Shown here piece after piece: positions 30,886 through 40,633 of a DNA stretch of 64,000 bases. A model generated the notes under the pieces. The model saw nothing but the letters and a program-made list of their open reading frames with translations. It made no database searches and had not been told where the DNA came from. The stretch is from Arthrobacter sp. U41 (GTDB lineage: Bacteria; Actinomycetota; Actinomycetes; Actinomycetales; Micrococcaceae). The position numbers and the translations under genes are program-made. Each line of letters begins with the position of its first letter. Position 1 is the first letter of the stretch. The DNA lies in the NCBI RefSeq assembly GCF_007679325.1, contig NZ_VEGI01000006.1, positions 1-64,000 on the forward strand, in the 5' to 3' direction.

Positions 30886-32361
30886 GTGCTGGTATTACTA
30901 GGATTCGCCATGATCGCGGTATTCATGGTGCTGATCATGACCAAGAAGCTGACGCCCGTGCTGGCGCTCATCATCGTCCCCACCGTTTTCGGACTTTTTG
31001 CCGGCGCCGGGCTGGGCATCGGCGACATGGTGCTCGAGTCGATGAAGTCCATGACGTCCACGGCGGCGCTGCTGATGTTCGCCATCATCTACTTCGGCCT
31101 GATGATCGACGTCGGCCTCTTCGACCCGCTTGTCCGGTTCATCCTGCGCAAGCTCGGCAACGACCCCGCCAAGGTGGTCCTCGGCACGGCCATCCTCGCC
31201 GCGGCAGTCTCGCTCGACGGTGACGGCTCCACCACCTTCATCCTCACCACCGCGGCCATGCTCCCGGTCTACCTCCGCCTGAAGATGAGCCCCGTGGTCC
31301 TGACCTGCGTCGCCGGCCTGGCCAACGGCACCATGAACATCCTGCCCTGGGGCGGCCCCACTGCCCGCGCCGCCTCCGCGCTCAACCTCAGCGTCTCCGA
31401 CGTCTTCGTCCCCATGATCCCCTCGCTGATCGCCGGCCTGGTTGTTGTATTCGTTTTTGCCTGGCTGCTGGGCCTGCAGGAGCGCAACCGCCTCCGCGCC
31501 ACCGCTCCGGAGATCTGGACCTCCGCCGACATGATCGACGGCGGGACGCCCGACGGCGGCAGCGGCACCGGCCGCTTCGGTTTCGGCAGCAAGGGCTCTG
31601 CACCGGCCGGCGGAGTCCCCGCCGTCGGACGCCCCGCAGCCGGAGGTTCCTCAGTCGCCGTGCTGGAGCGCACCGAGGACCTCGTCGACGAGCGCGATAC
31701 CGCCATGGCGGACACCGCCCTGGATCCCAACCGTCCCACCCTGCGGCCCAAGCTGCTGTGGTTCAACCTGGGCCTGACCGTGGCCATCATGGCCCTGCTC
31801 GTGGCCGACCTCGTGCCGCTGCCCTTCGTCTTTATGGTGGGCTCCGCCATCGCGCTGCTGGTGAACTTCCCCAAGGTCAAGGACCAGGGCGCCCAGCTGA
31901 TCGCCCACGCACCGTCGATCGTCGCCGTTGTCAGCATGGTCATGGCCGCCGCGGTGCTCACCGGCGTCCTGAACGGCACCGGCATGGTCGAGGCCATGTC
32001 CCAGTGGCTCGTAGCAATCATTCCGTCCGACATGGGCCCGTTCATGGCCGTCATCACCGGCGTGCTGAGCATCCCGATGACGTTCTTCATGAGCAACGAC
32101 GCCTTCTACTTCGGTGTGCTGCCCGTCCTCAGCGAGACCGCCGGCCACTACGGCATCAGCGCGGCGGACATGGCCCGGGCGTCCATCACCGGCCAGCCCT
32201 TCCACCTGCAGAGCCCCCTGGTCCCGGCCATCCTCCTCCTGGTCTCCCTCGCCAAGGTGGACCTAGGCGACCACCACAAAAAGGTCCTCTGGCGCACCGC
32301 CGTCGTCTCCCTGGTCATGCTCGGAGTAGGAGTAGCCACAGGAGCCATCGGAATCGGCTAA
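30886..32361 (+). CDS. CitMHS-family citrate (metal-citrate:H+) transporter
   Basis: 491 residues with about twelve membrane segments and a central hydrophilic loop (~205-285). Family regions include LIMTKKLTPVLALIIVPTVF, AAVSLDGDGSTTFILTTAAM and ANGTMNILPWGGPTARAAS. The GTG at 30886 is chosen because AAGGAG lies 6 nt upstream and family members start at this point; an ATG at 30868 is the alternative. CitMHS proteins import citrate complexed with divalent metal. It is transcribed divergently from the citA/citB-type pair, so induction by citrate is likely. A strong terminator follows. Confidence 0.93.
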   Translation: MLVLLGFAMIAVFMVLIMTKKLTPVLALIIVPTVFGLFAGAGLGIGDMVLESMKSMTSTAALLMFAIIYFGLMIDVGLFDPLVRFILRKLGNDPAKVVLGTAILAAAVSLDGDGSTTFILTTAAMLPVYLRLKMSPVVLTCVAGLANGTMNILPWGGPTARAASALNLSVSDVFVPMIPSLIAGLVVVFVFAWLLGLQERNRLRATAPEIWTSADMIDGGTPDGGSGTGRFGFGSKGSAPAGGVPAVGRPAAGGSSVAVLERTEDLVDERDTAMADTALDPNRPTLRPKLLWFNLGLTVAIMALLVADLVPLPFVFMVGSAIALLVNFPKVKDQGAQLIAHAPSIVAVVSMVMAAAVLTGVLNGTGMVEAMSQWLVAIIPSDMGPFMAVITGVLSIPMTFFMSNDAFYFGVLPVLSETAGHYGISAADMARASITGQPFHLQSPLVPAILLLVSLAKVDLGDHHKKVLWRTAVVSLVMLGVGVATGAIGIG

Positions 32362-32391
32362 CCAACCAACGAGCACCACAAGAACAAACAA

Positions 32392-32442
32392 CGAGACTGT
32401 CGGGTCCGGAGATTTTCCGGACCCGACAGTCTCGTTTTGTTT
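32392..32442 (+). terminator. Intrinsic terminator of the citrate transporter gene
   Basis: A perfect 19-bp stem (32392-32410 with 32416-32434), 5-nt loop, then a T-rich tail TTTTGTTT. This is the clearest classical terminator in the window. Confidence 0.92.
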
Positions 32443-32499
32443 GATTCCGCATTGCGGAAGGCGAGAGAAGCACATCGGTGGCAGGACGGGCATCCGGAA

Positions 32500-32602
32500 G
32501 CGTGCGTCTAAGCGAGGCACGAGCGAGCACGCGGAGGATCGTCCGGTCTGCCGCCGTAAGGCGGGAGGCGCCGCTAACGAGTGCGGAACAGCAGACCAAG
32601 AC
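32500..32602. other. Possible structured RNA or structured intergenic DNA upstream of gatC
   Basis: Nested inverted repeats: 32500-32505/32527-32532; then a three-way arrangement with outer 32545-32551/32591-32597, an inner 5-bp GC hairpin with GUAA loop (32551-32564) and a second stem 32571-32574/32583-32586. It ends just before the gatC -10, so it would belong to another transcript or act as DNA. Speculative. Confidence 0.25.
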
Positions 32603-32605
32603 ACG

Positions 32606-32611
32606 TAGACT
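32606..32611 (+). promoter_or_regulatory. -10-like hexamer of the gatCAB operon
   Basis: TAGACT, 36 nt upstream of the gatC ATG, gives a short leader containing the AGGGGAGA ribosome-binding site. No convincing -35. Confidence 0.45.
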
Positions 32612-32647
32612 GGGACGGAAAATAATCCGAACTTGCAGGGGAGATCC

Positions 32648-32944
32648 ATGGCTGCGATCAACCGCGACGACGTCGCGCATCTCGCGCGTCTCGCGCACAT
32701 CGAGATGAGTGCTGAAGAGCTGGACCGGATGGCCGGCGAACTCGCCGTCATCGTCGATTCAGTGAAGTCCGTCAGTGAAGCCGCCGGTGACGACGTCCCG
32801 GCCACGTCCCACCCGATTCCGCTGACGAATGTCTTCCGCGAGGACGTTGTGGGCCACACTTTCACGGCCGAACAGGCACTCTCCGGCGCCCCTGATGCGT
32901 ACGAAGGCCGCTTCAAGGTCCCGGCAATCCTGGATGAGGGCTAA
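32648..32944 (+). CDS. gatC: Asp-tRNA(Asn)/Glu-tRNA(Gln) amidotransferase subunit C
   Basis: 98 residues from the ATG at 32648, preceded by AGGGGAGA. GatC features are [28 protein letters not shown] and a C-terminal FRED ... VPAILDEG. GatC binds and stabilises GatA in the transamidosome that converts Glu-tRNA(Gln) to Gln-tRNA(Gln). First gene of a tight gatCAB operon: 4 nt to gatA, and gatA and gatB overlap by 1 nt. Confidence 0.96.
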   Translation: MAAINRDDVAHLARLAHIEMSAEELDRMAGELAVIVDSVKSVSEAAGDDVPATSHPIPLTNVFREDVVGHTFTAEQALSGAPDAYEGRFKVPAILDEG

Positions 32945-32948
32945 GAAC

Positions 32949-34547
32949 ATGACTGAGAACAACGAACTGATCCGCTCCTCCGCCGCCGCGCTCGCCGGCA
33001 AGCTGGCCGCCCGCGAAGTCACCGCCGTCGAGGTCACCCAGGCGCACCTGGACCGCATCGCCGCCGTCGACGGCAAGGTCAACGCCTTCCTGCACGTCAA
33101 CACCGAAGAGGCGCTTGCCGTCGCCGCCGAGGTGGACGCGATCCGTGCCGCCGGCGGCGCCGCTGCCGAAGAACTGCATGCCCTCGCCGGTGTGCCGATC
33201 GCCGTCAAGGACCTGATCGTCACCGTCGGCCAGCCCACCACGGCCGGCTCCAAGATCCTCGAAGGCTGGCACAGCCCTTACGACGCCACCGTGGTCCAGC
33301 GCCTCCGCGCCGCCAAGATGCCGATCCTGGGCAAGACCAACCTCGACGAATTCGCGATGGGCTCCTCCACCGAGCACTCCGCCTACGGCCCCACCCACAA
33401 CCCCTGGGACCTGGACCGCATCCCCGGCGGCTCCGGCGGCGGGTCCGCTGCCGCCGTCGCCGCTTTCGAAGCTCCGCTGGCCCTCGGCACCGACACCGGC
33501 GGCTCGATCCGCCAGCCCGGCGCCGTCACCGGCACCGTCGGCGTGAAGCCCACCTACGGCGGCGTGTCCCGCTACGGCGCGATCGCCATGGCCTCCTCGC
33601 TGGACCAGATCGGCCCGGTCTCCCGCACCGTGCTGGACTCCGCGCTGCTGCACCAGGTCATCGGCGGGCACGATCCGCATGACTCCACGTCGCTGCCGGA
33701 CCCGCTGGAGGACCTCGTCGCTGCCGCGTCGATCGGCAACGTGCGCGGCATGAAGATCGGCATCATCAAGGAACTCCACGGCGAGGGCTACCAGGCCGGC
33801 GTCGAGAACCGCTTCAACGAGTCCCTCGAGCTGCTCAAGGAAGCCGGCGCGGAAATCGTCGAGGTCTCCTGCCCCAACTTCAAGTACGCCCTGGGCGCCT
33901 ACTACCTGATCATGCCCTCCGAGGCATCCTCCAACCTGGCCAAGTTCGACGGCGTCCGGTTCGGCCTGCGGGTCCTGCCCGAAGACGGCCCGATGACGAT
34001 TGAACGCGTCATGGGCGCCACCCGCGCCGCCGGGTTCGGCGACGAAGTCAAGCGCCGCATCATCCTGGGCACCTACGCCCTGAGCGCCGGCTACTACGAC
34101 GCCTACTACGGTTCGGCCCAGAAGGTCCGCACCCTGATCCAGCGCGACTTCGACGCCGCGTTCGCCAAGGCCGATGTGCTGATTTCCCCGACCGCGCCCA
34201 CCACGGCGTTCAAGCTCGGCGAGAAGCTCAACGACCCGCTGGCCATGTACCTCAACGACGTCGCCACCATCCCCGCCAACATGGCCGGCGTCCCGGGGCT
34301 CTCCCTGCCCGGCGGCCTGGCTGACGAGGACGGACTGCCGGTGGGCGTACAGCTGCTGGCCCCGGCCCGCCAGGACGCCCGGCTGTACCGCGTCGGCGCC
34401 GTGCTGGAATCCCTGCTCGAGGCGCAGTGGGGCGGCCCGCTGCTGGATAAGGCTCCGTCCCTGACCGCGGCCCCCTCACTTAACGATTCTTCTTCGGCTG
34501 ATTCTTCTTCGGCTGGCGCCGCCCTGAGCCACGGAGGTTCCCACTAA
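32949..34547 (+). CDS. gatA: Asp-tRNA(Asn)/Glu-tRNA(Gln) amidotransferase subunit A
   Basis: 532 residues. Amidase-signature enzyme that hydrolyses glutamine to supply ammonia. The triad Lys (AVKDLI), Ser (GSSTEHS) and nucleophile Ser ([10 protein letters not shown]) are visible, along with the glycine-rich [13 protein letters not shown]. The C-terminal ~30 residues after the conserved fold include a tandem DSSSA pair encoded by a 15-nt repeat and look dispensable. TAATG overlap with gatB. Confidence 0.97.
   Translation: MTENNELIRSSAAALAGKLAAREVTAVEVTQAHLDRIAAVDGKVNAFLHVNTEEALAVAAEVDAIRAAGGAAAEELHALAGVPIAVKDLIVTVGQPTTAGSKILEGWHSPYDATVVQRLRAAKMPILGKTNLDEFAMGSSTEHSAYGPTHNPWDLDRIPGGSGGGSAAAVAAFEAPLALGTDTGGSIRQPGAVTGTVGVKPTYGGVSRYGAIAMASSLDQIGPVSRTVLDSALLHQVIGGHDPHDSTSLPDPLEDLVAAASIGNVRGMKIGIIKELHGEGYQAGVENRFNESLELLKEAGAEIVEVSCPNFKYALGAYYLIMPSEASSNLAKFDGVRFGLRVLPEDGPMTIERVMGATRAAGFGDEVKRRIILGTYALSAGYYDAYYGSAQKVRTLIQRDFDAAFAKADVLISPTAPTTAFKLGEKLNDPLAMYLNDVATIPANMAGVPGLSLPGGLADEDGLPVGVQLLAPARQDARLYRVGAVLESLLEAQWGGPLLDKAPSLTAAPSLNDSSSADSSSAGAALSHGGSH
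34485..34514 (+). repeat. 15-nt tandem repeat in gatA 3' end
   Basis: Two perfect copies of a 15-nt unit (34485-34499, 34500-34514) encode DSSSA twice, in a low-complexity tail beyond the amidase fold. Confidence 0.9.
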
Positions 34548-36052
34548 TGTCTGACGCAACCCTCAGCTTCGAAGAGGCGATGGAGAAGTACGATCCCGTC
34601 CTGGGCTTCGAGGTCCACGTGGAGCTCAACACCAAGACCAAGATGTTCTCCTCCGCGCCGAACGTCTTCGGCGACGAGCCCAACACCAACGTCAACGAGG
34701 TGGACCTCGGCATGCCCGGCGTGCTGCCGGTGGTGAACCGCACCGCGATCGAGTCCTCGATCAAGATCGGCCTGGCGCTCAACTGCAAGATCGCCGAGAC
34801 CTGCCGCTTCGCCCGGAAGAACTACTTCTACCCGGACACCCCGAAGAACTTCCAGACCTCGCAGTACGACGAGCCCATCGCGTACGACGGGTACCTGGAC
34901 ATCGAGCTCTCCGACGGCACCGTGTTCCGCGTCGAGATCGAACGCGCCCACATGGAGGAGGACGCCGGCAAGCTCACCCACATGGGCGGCGCCGCCGGCC
35001 GCATCCAGGGCGCGGACTACTCGCTGGTGGACTACAACCGTTCCGGCGTGCCGCTGGTGGAGATCGTCACCAAGCCGATCGAGGGCGCCGGCAGCCGCGC
35101 GCCCGAGCTCGCCAAGGCGTACGTGGCCGCGGTCCGCGAGATCGTCAAGAACCTCGGCGTCTCGGACGCCAGGATGGAACGCGGCAACGTCCGCTGCGAC
35201 GCCAACGTCTCGCTCCGCCCGCACGGCCGCGAACGCTTCGGCATCCGCTCCGAGACGAAGAACGTCAACTCGCTGCGCGCCGTCGAACACGCCGTCCACT
35301 ACGAGATCCGGCGGCACGCCGCCGTTCTGGAATCCGGTGAGCCGGTGGTCCAGGAAACCCGCCACTGGCACGAGGACACCCGGTCCACGACGTCGGGCCG
35401 GCCCAAGTCCGACGCCGATGACTACCGCTACTTCCCGGAACCGGACCTGGTGCCGATCGTCGCCTCCCGCGAGTGGGTCGAGGAACTCCGGGCCACGCTG
35501 CCCGAGCCTCCGGCCGCCCGCCGCAAGCGCCTGCAGGCCGACTGGGGCTACTCCGACCTGGAGTTCCGCGACGTCGTCAATGCCGGCGTCATGGACGAGA
35601 TCGAGGAAACCATCGCCGCCGGCGCCACCGCCACGGTGGCCCGCAAATGGTGGATGGGCGAGATCGTGGGGCGTGCCAAGAACGCCGACGTCGATCCCGG
35701 CCAGCTGGGCGTCGCACCGGCCACCATCGTGGAACTGAACAAGATGGTCGAAGACGGCAAGATCAACAACAAGATGGCCACCGAGGTCCTCGACGGAGTG
35801 CTCGCCGGCGAAGGCACCCCGGCGGAAATCGTGGAGAAGCGCGGCCTGGCCGTGGTTTCCGACGACGGGCCCCTGCTCGAAGCCATCGACGCTGCCCTCG
35901 CCGCGCAGCCCGGCGTCGCGGACAAGATCCGCGGCGGCAAGATCCAGGCCATCGGCGCGATCGTCGGCGGCGTCATGAAGGCCACCCGCGGACAGGCCGA
36001 CGCCGGCCGTGTGCGCGAGCTGATCCTGGAACGCCTCGGCGTCGAAGGCTAG
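34547..36052 (+). CDS. gatB: Asp-tRNA(Asn)/Glu-tRNA(Gln) amidotransferase subunit B
   Basis: 501 residues. GatB binds the mischarged tRNA and phosphorylates and then amidates it. Signatures: [42 protein letters not shown], and the C-terminal YqeY-like helical domain (~360-500). Last gene of the gatCAB operon; the stop is 3 bp from the stop of the convergent LysR gene. A perfect hairpin (36071-36116) lying in the LysR coding end is its probable terminator. Confidence 0.97.
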   Translation: MSDATLSFEEAMEKYDPVLGFEVHVELNTKTKMFSSAPNVFGDEPNTNVNEVDLGMPGVLPVVNRTAIESSIKIGLALNCKIAETCRFARKNYFYPDTPKNFQTSQYDEPIAYDGYLDIELSDGTVFRVEIERAHMEEDAGKLTHMGGAAGRIQGADYSLVDYNRSGVPLVEIVTKPIEGAGSRAPELAKAYVAAVREIVKNLGVSDARMERGNVRCDANVSLRPHGRERFGIRSETKNVNSLRAVEHAVHYEIRRHAAVLESGEPVVQETRHWHEDTRSTTSGRPKSDADDYRYFPEPDLVPIVASREWVEELRATLPEPPAARRKRLQADWGYSDLEFRDVVNAGVMDEIEETIAAGATATVARKWWMGEIVGRAKNADVDPGQLGVAPATIVELNKMVEDGKINNKMATEVLDGVLAGEGTPAEIVEKRGLAVVSDDGPLLEAIDAALAAQPGVADKIRGGKIQAIGAIVGGVMKATRGQADAGRVRELILERLGVEG

Positions 36053-36055
36053 GTT

Positions 36056-36964
36056 CTAGCCGCCCACCAAATCGGTCATGATGGTCTGCAGTGCTTCGCA
36101 GACCATCATGACCGATGTGCGTTTAAGGTTCTCCGGCCGGGCCAGAACGTCGATCCGGCGCCGGGTGCTGATGCCTTCGAGTGGCCGCAGCACAATGTCC
36201 GGGTTCAGCACCGGCCGCGCCGTGTACCGGGGCAGCAGCCCGATCACGTTCCCGGTGGCCACCAGCGCGGCCACGGTGGAGTAGTCGTTGATCCGGTGCA
36301 CGATGTTCAGTTCCCGGCTGGACACGGCCGCGACGGCGGAGAGCACGTCCGCGGGGGAGTAACCGGTGCGGCTGGTCACCCAGGGTTCCCCGACGACGTC
36401 GTCCGCCGTCACCGCCCGCTGGCCCGCCAGCCGGTGCCCGGCCGGCAGCGCGACGTCCAGCGGTTCGTGCGCGAGCGGGATCACCGCAACGCGCTCCTGG
36501 GGCCAGCGCGGGCTGTGGTCCATCCGGTGCGCCAGCACCAGGTCGTACCGGGCAGTCAGCGCCGGGAAGTCCTGCTGTGCCACATCTTCGTCGGAGAGCA
36601 GGATCCGCGGCTGCCCGGGCGCCGCCAGCAGTCGCGCGAGCGGCGCGAACAGCGCCTGGCCCGCGCTGTGGAAGCCGCTCAGCGTTACCGGCGCCACGGG
36701 AGAGCCGTGATACGCGCCGATGGCCGTCCGGGCGTCCGCCATGGCGCTCACGACGGCGGCCCCGGCGTCCGCGAGCACCTGCCCGGCTTCGGTGAGGACC
36801 AGGTTGCGGCCGTCCTTGCGGGTCAACGGGACCTCCACCGATTTCTGCAGCGCGGCCAGCTGCTGCGACACCGCCGAAGGTGTGACCAACAGGGTTTCGG
36901 CGACCGCCTTCACACTGCCCAGGGCCCCGAGTTCGCGGAGCATTTCGAGCTGGTGGATTTCCAT
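36056..36964 (-). CDS. LysR-family transcriptional regulator
   Basis: 302 residues. N-terminal winged helix (LEMLRELGALGSVKAVAETL; TPSAVSQQLAALQ) and a substrate-binding domain (~90-295). Divergent from tdh-kbl, so a likely regulator of threonine/glycine catabolism, though LysR neighbours are only suggestive. The ATG lies 7 nt after TAGACT, so the mRNA is probably leaderless. Its last ~20 codons form the 19-bp hairpin described separately, an unusual dual use of coding sequence. Confidence 0.92.
   Translation of the reverse strand: MEIHQLEMLRELGALGSVKAVAETLLVTPSAVSQQLAALQKSVEVPLTRKDGRNLVLTEAGQVLADAGAAVVSAMADARTAIGAYHGSPVAPVTLSGFHSAGQALFAPLARLLAAPGQPRILLSDEDVAQQDFPALTARYDLVLAHRMDHSPRWPQERVAVIPLAHEPLDVALPAGHRLAGQRAVTADDVVGEPWVTSRTGYSPADVLSAVAAVSSRELNIVHRINDYSTVAALVATGNVIGLLPRYTARPVLNPDIVLRPLEGISTRRRIDVLARPENLKRTSVMMVCEALQTIMTDLVGG
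36071..36116. terminator. Perfect 19-bp hairpin inside the LysR 3' coding end, between convergent genes
   Basis: Arms 36071-36089 and 36098-36116 are perfectly complementary, with an 8-nt loop. It sits 19 nt after the gatB stop and within the last codons of the LysR gene. There is no U-tract on either strand. Probably a shared bidirectional terminator. Confidence 0.7.
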
Positions 36965-36971
36965 GCCGACC

Positions 36972-36977
36972 AGTCTA
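36972..36977 (-). promoter_or_regulatory. -10-like hexamer, leaderless start of LysR gene
   Basis: TAGACT on the minus strand, 7 nt before the ATG at 36964; no Shine-Dalgarno sequence. Confidence 0.5.
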
Positions 36978-37109
36978 TGCGCAAGGAAAAGCTAAATCGT
37001 CGATTGAGAAAAATTCGGTTGTGCTAACGCTTTGCAGCGGCTCTAATGGGGTGAGTTGACCCACACCACCTGTCCAGCGGGCGGGTGCACCCTGAAGTTA
37101 GGAAGGCCC

Positions 37110-38156
37110 ATGAAGGCTCTCTACAAGGCCGGCGCCCATGCAGGATTCGAACTCGTCGACCGTCCGGAGCCTGAAACCGGCGCCGGCGACGTCAAGATCC
37201 GGGTGATGACCACCGGCATCTGCGGCACCGACCTGCACATCCAGTCCTGGGATGCCTGGGCGCAGGGCATTATCAATGCCCCCCTGATCGCCGGCCACGA
37301 GTTCTACGGCGAGGTGGTGGAGATCGGCGAGGACGTCCGGGACGTCAAGGTGGGTGACCGCGTCTCCGGCGAGGGCCACATCGTCTGCGGCATCTGCCGC
37401 AACTGCCGCGCCGGCCGCCGGCAGATGTGCATCAACACCGTCAGCGTCGGCGTCCAGCGCGACGGCGCCTTCGCCGAATTCGTCGTGATCCCCGAGACCA
37501 ACGTCTGGGTCCACACCGACCAGTCCGTGACGCCGGAACTCGGTGCCATCTTCGACCCCTTCGGCAACGCCGTCCACACCGCGCTCAGCTTCCCCCTCGT
37601 CGGCGAGGACGTGCTGATCACCGGCGCCGGCCCCATCGGCCTGATGGCAATCGCCGTCGCCCGCCACGCCGGAGCCCGCAAGATCGCCATCACCGACGTC
37701 TCCGCCCCGCGGCTGGAACTGGCCCGCAAGCTCGGCGTCGACCTGGCGATCGACGTCTCGCAGATGCGGGTCAAGGACGCCCAGCGCGCACTGGGCATGC
37801 GCGAAGGCTTCGACATCGGCATGGAAATGTCGGGACACCCCACGGCCCTGCCTGAGATGATCGACAACATGAACCACGGCGGCCGGATCGCGATGCTGGG
37901 ACTGCCCAGCCAGTCCATCAACATCGACTGGGGCAAGGTGGTCACGCACATGCTGACCATGAAGGGCATCTACGGCCGCGAAATGTTCGAGACCTGGTAC
38001 GCCATGAGCGCCATGCTGTCCTCCAACCCGGTCCTGCACGCCAACATCTCCGCCGTCGTGACGGACACCCTTCCTGCCACCGACTGGGAGAAGGGCTTCG
38101 AGATCGCCCGCGCCGGCGTGGGCGGCAAAGTGGTCCTCGACTGGACCTGCTTCTAA
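37110..38156 (+). CDS. tdh: L-threonine 3-dehydrogenase
   Basis: 348 residues from the ATG at 37110, with AGGAAGG 4-5 nt upstream. Zinc-dependent MDR dehydrogenase oxidising threonine to 2-amino-3-ketobutyrate. Catalytic zinc ligands appear in GICGTDLH and [13 protein letters not shown]; structural zinc Cys in [18 protein letters not shown]-binding [13 protein letters not shown]. Directly followed by kbl, which completes the threonine-to-glycine pathway. Promoter region 36965-37109 is shared with the divergent LysR gene. Confidence 0.95.
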   Translation: MKALYKAGAHAGFELVDRPEPETGAGDVKIRVMTTGICGTDLHIQSWDAWAQGIINAPLIAGHEFYGEVVEIGEDVRDVKVGDRVSGEGHIVCGICRNCRAGRRQMCINTVSVGVQRDGAFAEFVVIPETNVWVHTDQSVTPELGAIFDPFGNAVHTALSFPLVGEDVLITGAGPIGLMAIAVARHAGARKIAITDVSAPRLELARKLGVDLAIDVSQMRVKDAQRALGMREGFDIGMEMSGHPTALPEMIDNMNHGGRIAMLGLPSQSINIDWGKVVTHMLTMKGIYGREMFETWYAMSAMLSSNPVLHANISAVVTDTLPATDWEKGFEIARAGVGGKVVLDWTCF

Positions 38157-38207
38157 CCTCCACCGTTCCGGACCACCGACCCCACACCCGCTGAGGAGCC
38201 CACCGAA

Positions 38208-39416
38208 ATGTATTCAGCCATCAAGGACCAGCTGCAGCACGAACTGGACGAGATCCGCAGCGCCGGCCTGTTCAAGACCGAGCGGCACATCGACTCGCCC
38301 CAGGCCAACCACATCAAGGCCGGCCAGATCGGCGAGTCCAGCGCGGACGTGCTGAACTTCTGCGCCAACAACTACCTTGGCCTCGCGGACCACCCGGAGA
38401 TCATCGCCGCCGCCAAGGCTGCGATGGACGACCGCGGCTTCGGCATGGCCAGCGTGCGCTTCATCTGCGGCACCCAGGACCTGCACCTGGCCCTCGAGGA
38501 ACGCGTCTCCAAGTTCCTTGGCACCGAGGACACTATCCTGTTCTCCAGCTGCTTCGACGCCAACGGCGGCGTGTTCGAATCGCTCTTCGGCCCGGAGGAC
38601 GCCGTCATCTCCGACGCGCTCAACCACGCCTCGATCATCGACGGCATCCGGCTCTGCAAAGCCCAGCGCTTCCGCTACGCCAACCAGGACATGGCGGACC
38701 TCGAATCCAAGCTGATCGAAGCCACCACACAGGAGAACCCGGCCCGCCGCAAGATCATCGTCACGGACGGCGTCTTCTCGATGGACGGCTTCCTCGCCCC
38801 GCTGGAAGCGATCTGCGACCTCGCGGAAAAGTATGACGCCATGGTCATGGTGGACGATTCCCACGCCGTCGGTTTTATGGGCGCCACGGGCGCGGGCACC
38901 CCGGAGCACGCCGGCGTCTCGGACCGCGTGGACATCTACACCGGCACCTTTGGCAAGGCCCTCGGCGGCGCGTCCGGCGGCTATGTTTCCGGCCGCCGCG
39001 AAGTCGTGGCCATGCTCCGCCAGAAGGCCCGCCCGTACCTGTTCTCCAACTCGCTGGCCCCGGCCATCGTTGCCGCCACGCTCAAGGCCCTGGACCTCGT
39101 GGAGAACTCCGGAGAACTGCGCAGCAAGCTCTTCGCCAACGCCGGGCTCTTCCGGAGCCGCATGTCCGAGGAAGGCTTCGAGCTGCTCCCGGGCGAGCAC
39201 GCCATTGTCCCGGTCATGTTCGGCGACGCCGTCATGGCCGCCAAGGTGGCCGACGCCATGCTGCACCACGGCGTCTTCGTGACGGCGTTCAGCTATCCGG
39301 TGGTCCCCAAGGGCGCGGCGCGGATCCGCGTCCAGCTCTCCGCCGCGCACAGTGCCGAAGACGTTGAGGCCTGCGTGCAGGCCTTCGTGCGCAGCCGCGC
39401 CGCCGTCGCCGGCTAA
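38208..39416 (+). CDS. kbl: Glycine C-acetyltransferase (2-amino-3-ketobutyrate CoA ligase)
   Basis: 402 residues. PLP enzyme of the alpha-oxoamine synthase family; splits 2-amino-3-ketobutyrate with CoA to glycine and acetyl-CoA. The PLP Lys lies in [13 protein letters not shown], with [10 protein letters not shown] binding the cofactor ring and [11 protein letters not shown] near the N terminus. TGAGGAGCC precedes the ATG. 51 nt after tdh; a hairpin (39445-39474) follows. Confidence 0.96.
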   Translation: MYSAIKDQLQHELDEIRSAGLFKTERHIDSPQANHIKAGQIGESSADVLNFCANNYLGLADHPEIIAAAKAAMDDRGFGMASVRFICGTQDLHLALEERVSKFLGTEDTILFSSCFDANGGVFESLFGPEDAVISDALNHASIIDGIRLCKAQRFRYANQDMADLESKLIEATTQENPARRKIIVTDGVFSMDGFLAPLEAICDLAEKYDAMVMVDDSHAVGFMGATGAGTPEHAGVSDRVDIYTGTFGKALGGASGGYVSGRREVVAMLRQKARPYLFSNSLAPAIVAATLKALDLVENSGELRSKLFANAGLFRSRMSEEGFELLPGEHAIVPVMFGDAVMAAKVADAMLHHGVFVTAFSYPVVPKGAARIRVQLSAAHSAEDVEACVQAFVRSRAAVAG

Positions 39417-39444
39417 GCGGAGCGTCAGCGCTGAGAAGAATCGA

Positions 39445-39474
39445 GGTTGCGGCGCCACAAACGGCGCCGCAACC
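39445..39474 (+). terminator. Hairpin terminator after kbl
   Basis: Perfect 12-bp stem (39445-39456, 39463-39474) with a 6-nt loop, 28 nt after the kbl stop. No U-tract. Confidence 0.65.
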
Positions 39475-39485
39475 GTTCCGTCTGC

Positions 39486-39491
39486 AAGGAT
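39486..39491 (+). promoter_or_regulatory. -10-like hexamer, leaderless start
   Basis: AAGGAT lies 6 nt before the ATG at 39498 (hexamer-GGA-NNN-ATG arrangement shared with several genes here). Confidence 0.4.
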
Positions 39492-39497
39492 GGACCC

Positions 39498-40622
39498 ATG
39501 TCAGCTAATTACGATGTCGTGATTGTCGGCGGCGGGATCGCCGGCCTGTCCCTGGCCTCAGCCCTGGCCGGAAAATGCAGCGTCGCGCTGGTGGAAGCCG
39601 AGCAGACGCTGGCGTACCACACCTCGGCGCGTTCGGCCCGGCAATTGATCCCCAGCTACGGCCCTCCCGCGGTCCAGGAACTCACGCTCCGCACCCTCGA
39701 ATTGATCGCCGCCCAGGACGCAGACCGGCCCGAACCCGTGCTCTCACCGCGCAGTTTTATGCTGATCGGTGACGACGCAGCCGTCCGGGAACAGGCCAGC
39801 GGCCACATGCGGCCGATTTCCCACGCCGAGGCGATGGAACTCTGCCCGGCCCTGGTCCCGGATTCCTTCACCGCTGCCGGCCTGGACACCGGCTCCTTCG
39901 CCTGCAACGCGCCCCTCCTGCTCGAGGACCACCGCCGGCGGGCCGAAGCCGGCGGCGTGGACATCATCACCGGTGCCCGGGTGCACTCGGCCCAGCGCCT
40001 CGGCTCCGGCTGGGAACTCGGCGCCGGGCAGGAAGGCTTCCAGGCCGCCGTCGTGGTCAACGCCGCGGGTGCCTGGGCCGACGAACTCGCCGTGCTCAGC
40101 GGCGTCGAGAAGGTCCAGCTGCAGCCGTACCGGCGCACCGCGGCGATCGTGGACGTCGAGCATCCCCTCCCGGAGAGCTGCCCCATGGTGGCGGCCGCCG
40201 ACGACTCGTTCTACTTCCGGCGCGACGGCGGCCAGGTCCTCATCTCGCCGTCGGAACACGAACCGAGCGGCCCCGAGGACGCGCAGCCGCACCCGGGCGA
40301 CATCGAGGCGCTGATCGCCCGGCTCAACAGCCTCACCACGCTCGGCATCCGCGGCATCCGCACCGCCTGGACGGGGTTGCGGACGGAAGCGGCAGACGGT
40401 GTTCCGGTGGTGGGGTTCGACGCCGAGGCTCGCGGATTCTTCTGGCTCGCGGGCCAGGGCGGCTACGGCTTCCAGACGTCCTCCGGCATCGCCGAACTCG
40501 CCGCGGACCTCATCCTCGCAGGCCAGGGCGCCGCTGCCGTTCCAGGCGGGGCCCAGGCGGCCGGTCCGGCATCCCGGACAGCGGAAGCGCTGGCTGCGAC
40601 GCGCTGGTCCATCCGGCGCTGA
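39498..40622 (+). CDS. FAD-dependent amine/amino-acid oxidoreductase (DAO family)
   Basis: 374 residues. The Rossmann FAD-binding motif VVIVGGGIAGLSLASAL is at the N terminus, followed by EAEQTLAYHTSARSARQ, and a second FAD-contact region near the C terminus (FFWLAGQGGYGFQTSSG). The DAO fold includes glycine oxidase, sarcosine oxidase and D-amino acid dehydrogenase; which is not evident. The C-terminal ~30 residues are Ala-rich. Next to threonine/glycine (tdh-kbl) and histidine (hutI) degradation genes, so an amino-acid substrate is likely. Confidence 0.85.
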   Translation: MSANYDVVIVGGGIAGLSLASALAGKCSVALVEAEQTLAYHTSARSARQLIPSYGPPAVQELTLRTLELIAAQDADRPEPVLSPRSFMLIGDDAAVREQASGHMRPISHAEAMELCPALVPDSFTAAGLDTGSFACNAPLLLEDHRRRAEAGGVDIITGARVHSAQRLGSGWELGAGQEGFQAAVVVNAAGAWADELAVLSGVEKVQLQPYRRTAAIVDVEHPLPESCPMVAAADDSFYFRRDGGQVLISPSEHEPSGPEDAQPHPGDIEALIARLNSLTTLGIRGIRTAWTGLRTEAADGVPVVGFDAEARGFFWLAGQGGYGFQTSSGIAELAADLILAGQGAAAVPGGAQAAGPASRTAEALAATRWSIRR

Positions 40623-40627
40623 AGAAT
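40622..40627 (+). promoter_or_regulatory. -10-like hexamer, leaderless start of hutI
   Basis: AAGAAT, overlapping the previous stop codon, is 6 nt before the ATG at 40634. It may give hutI its own transcript. Confidence 0.35.
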
Positions 40628-40633
40628 GGATTC

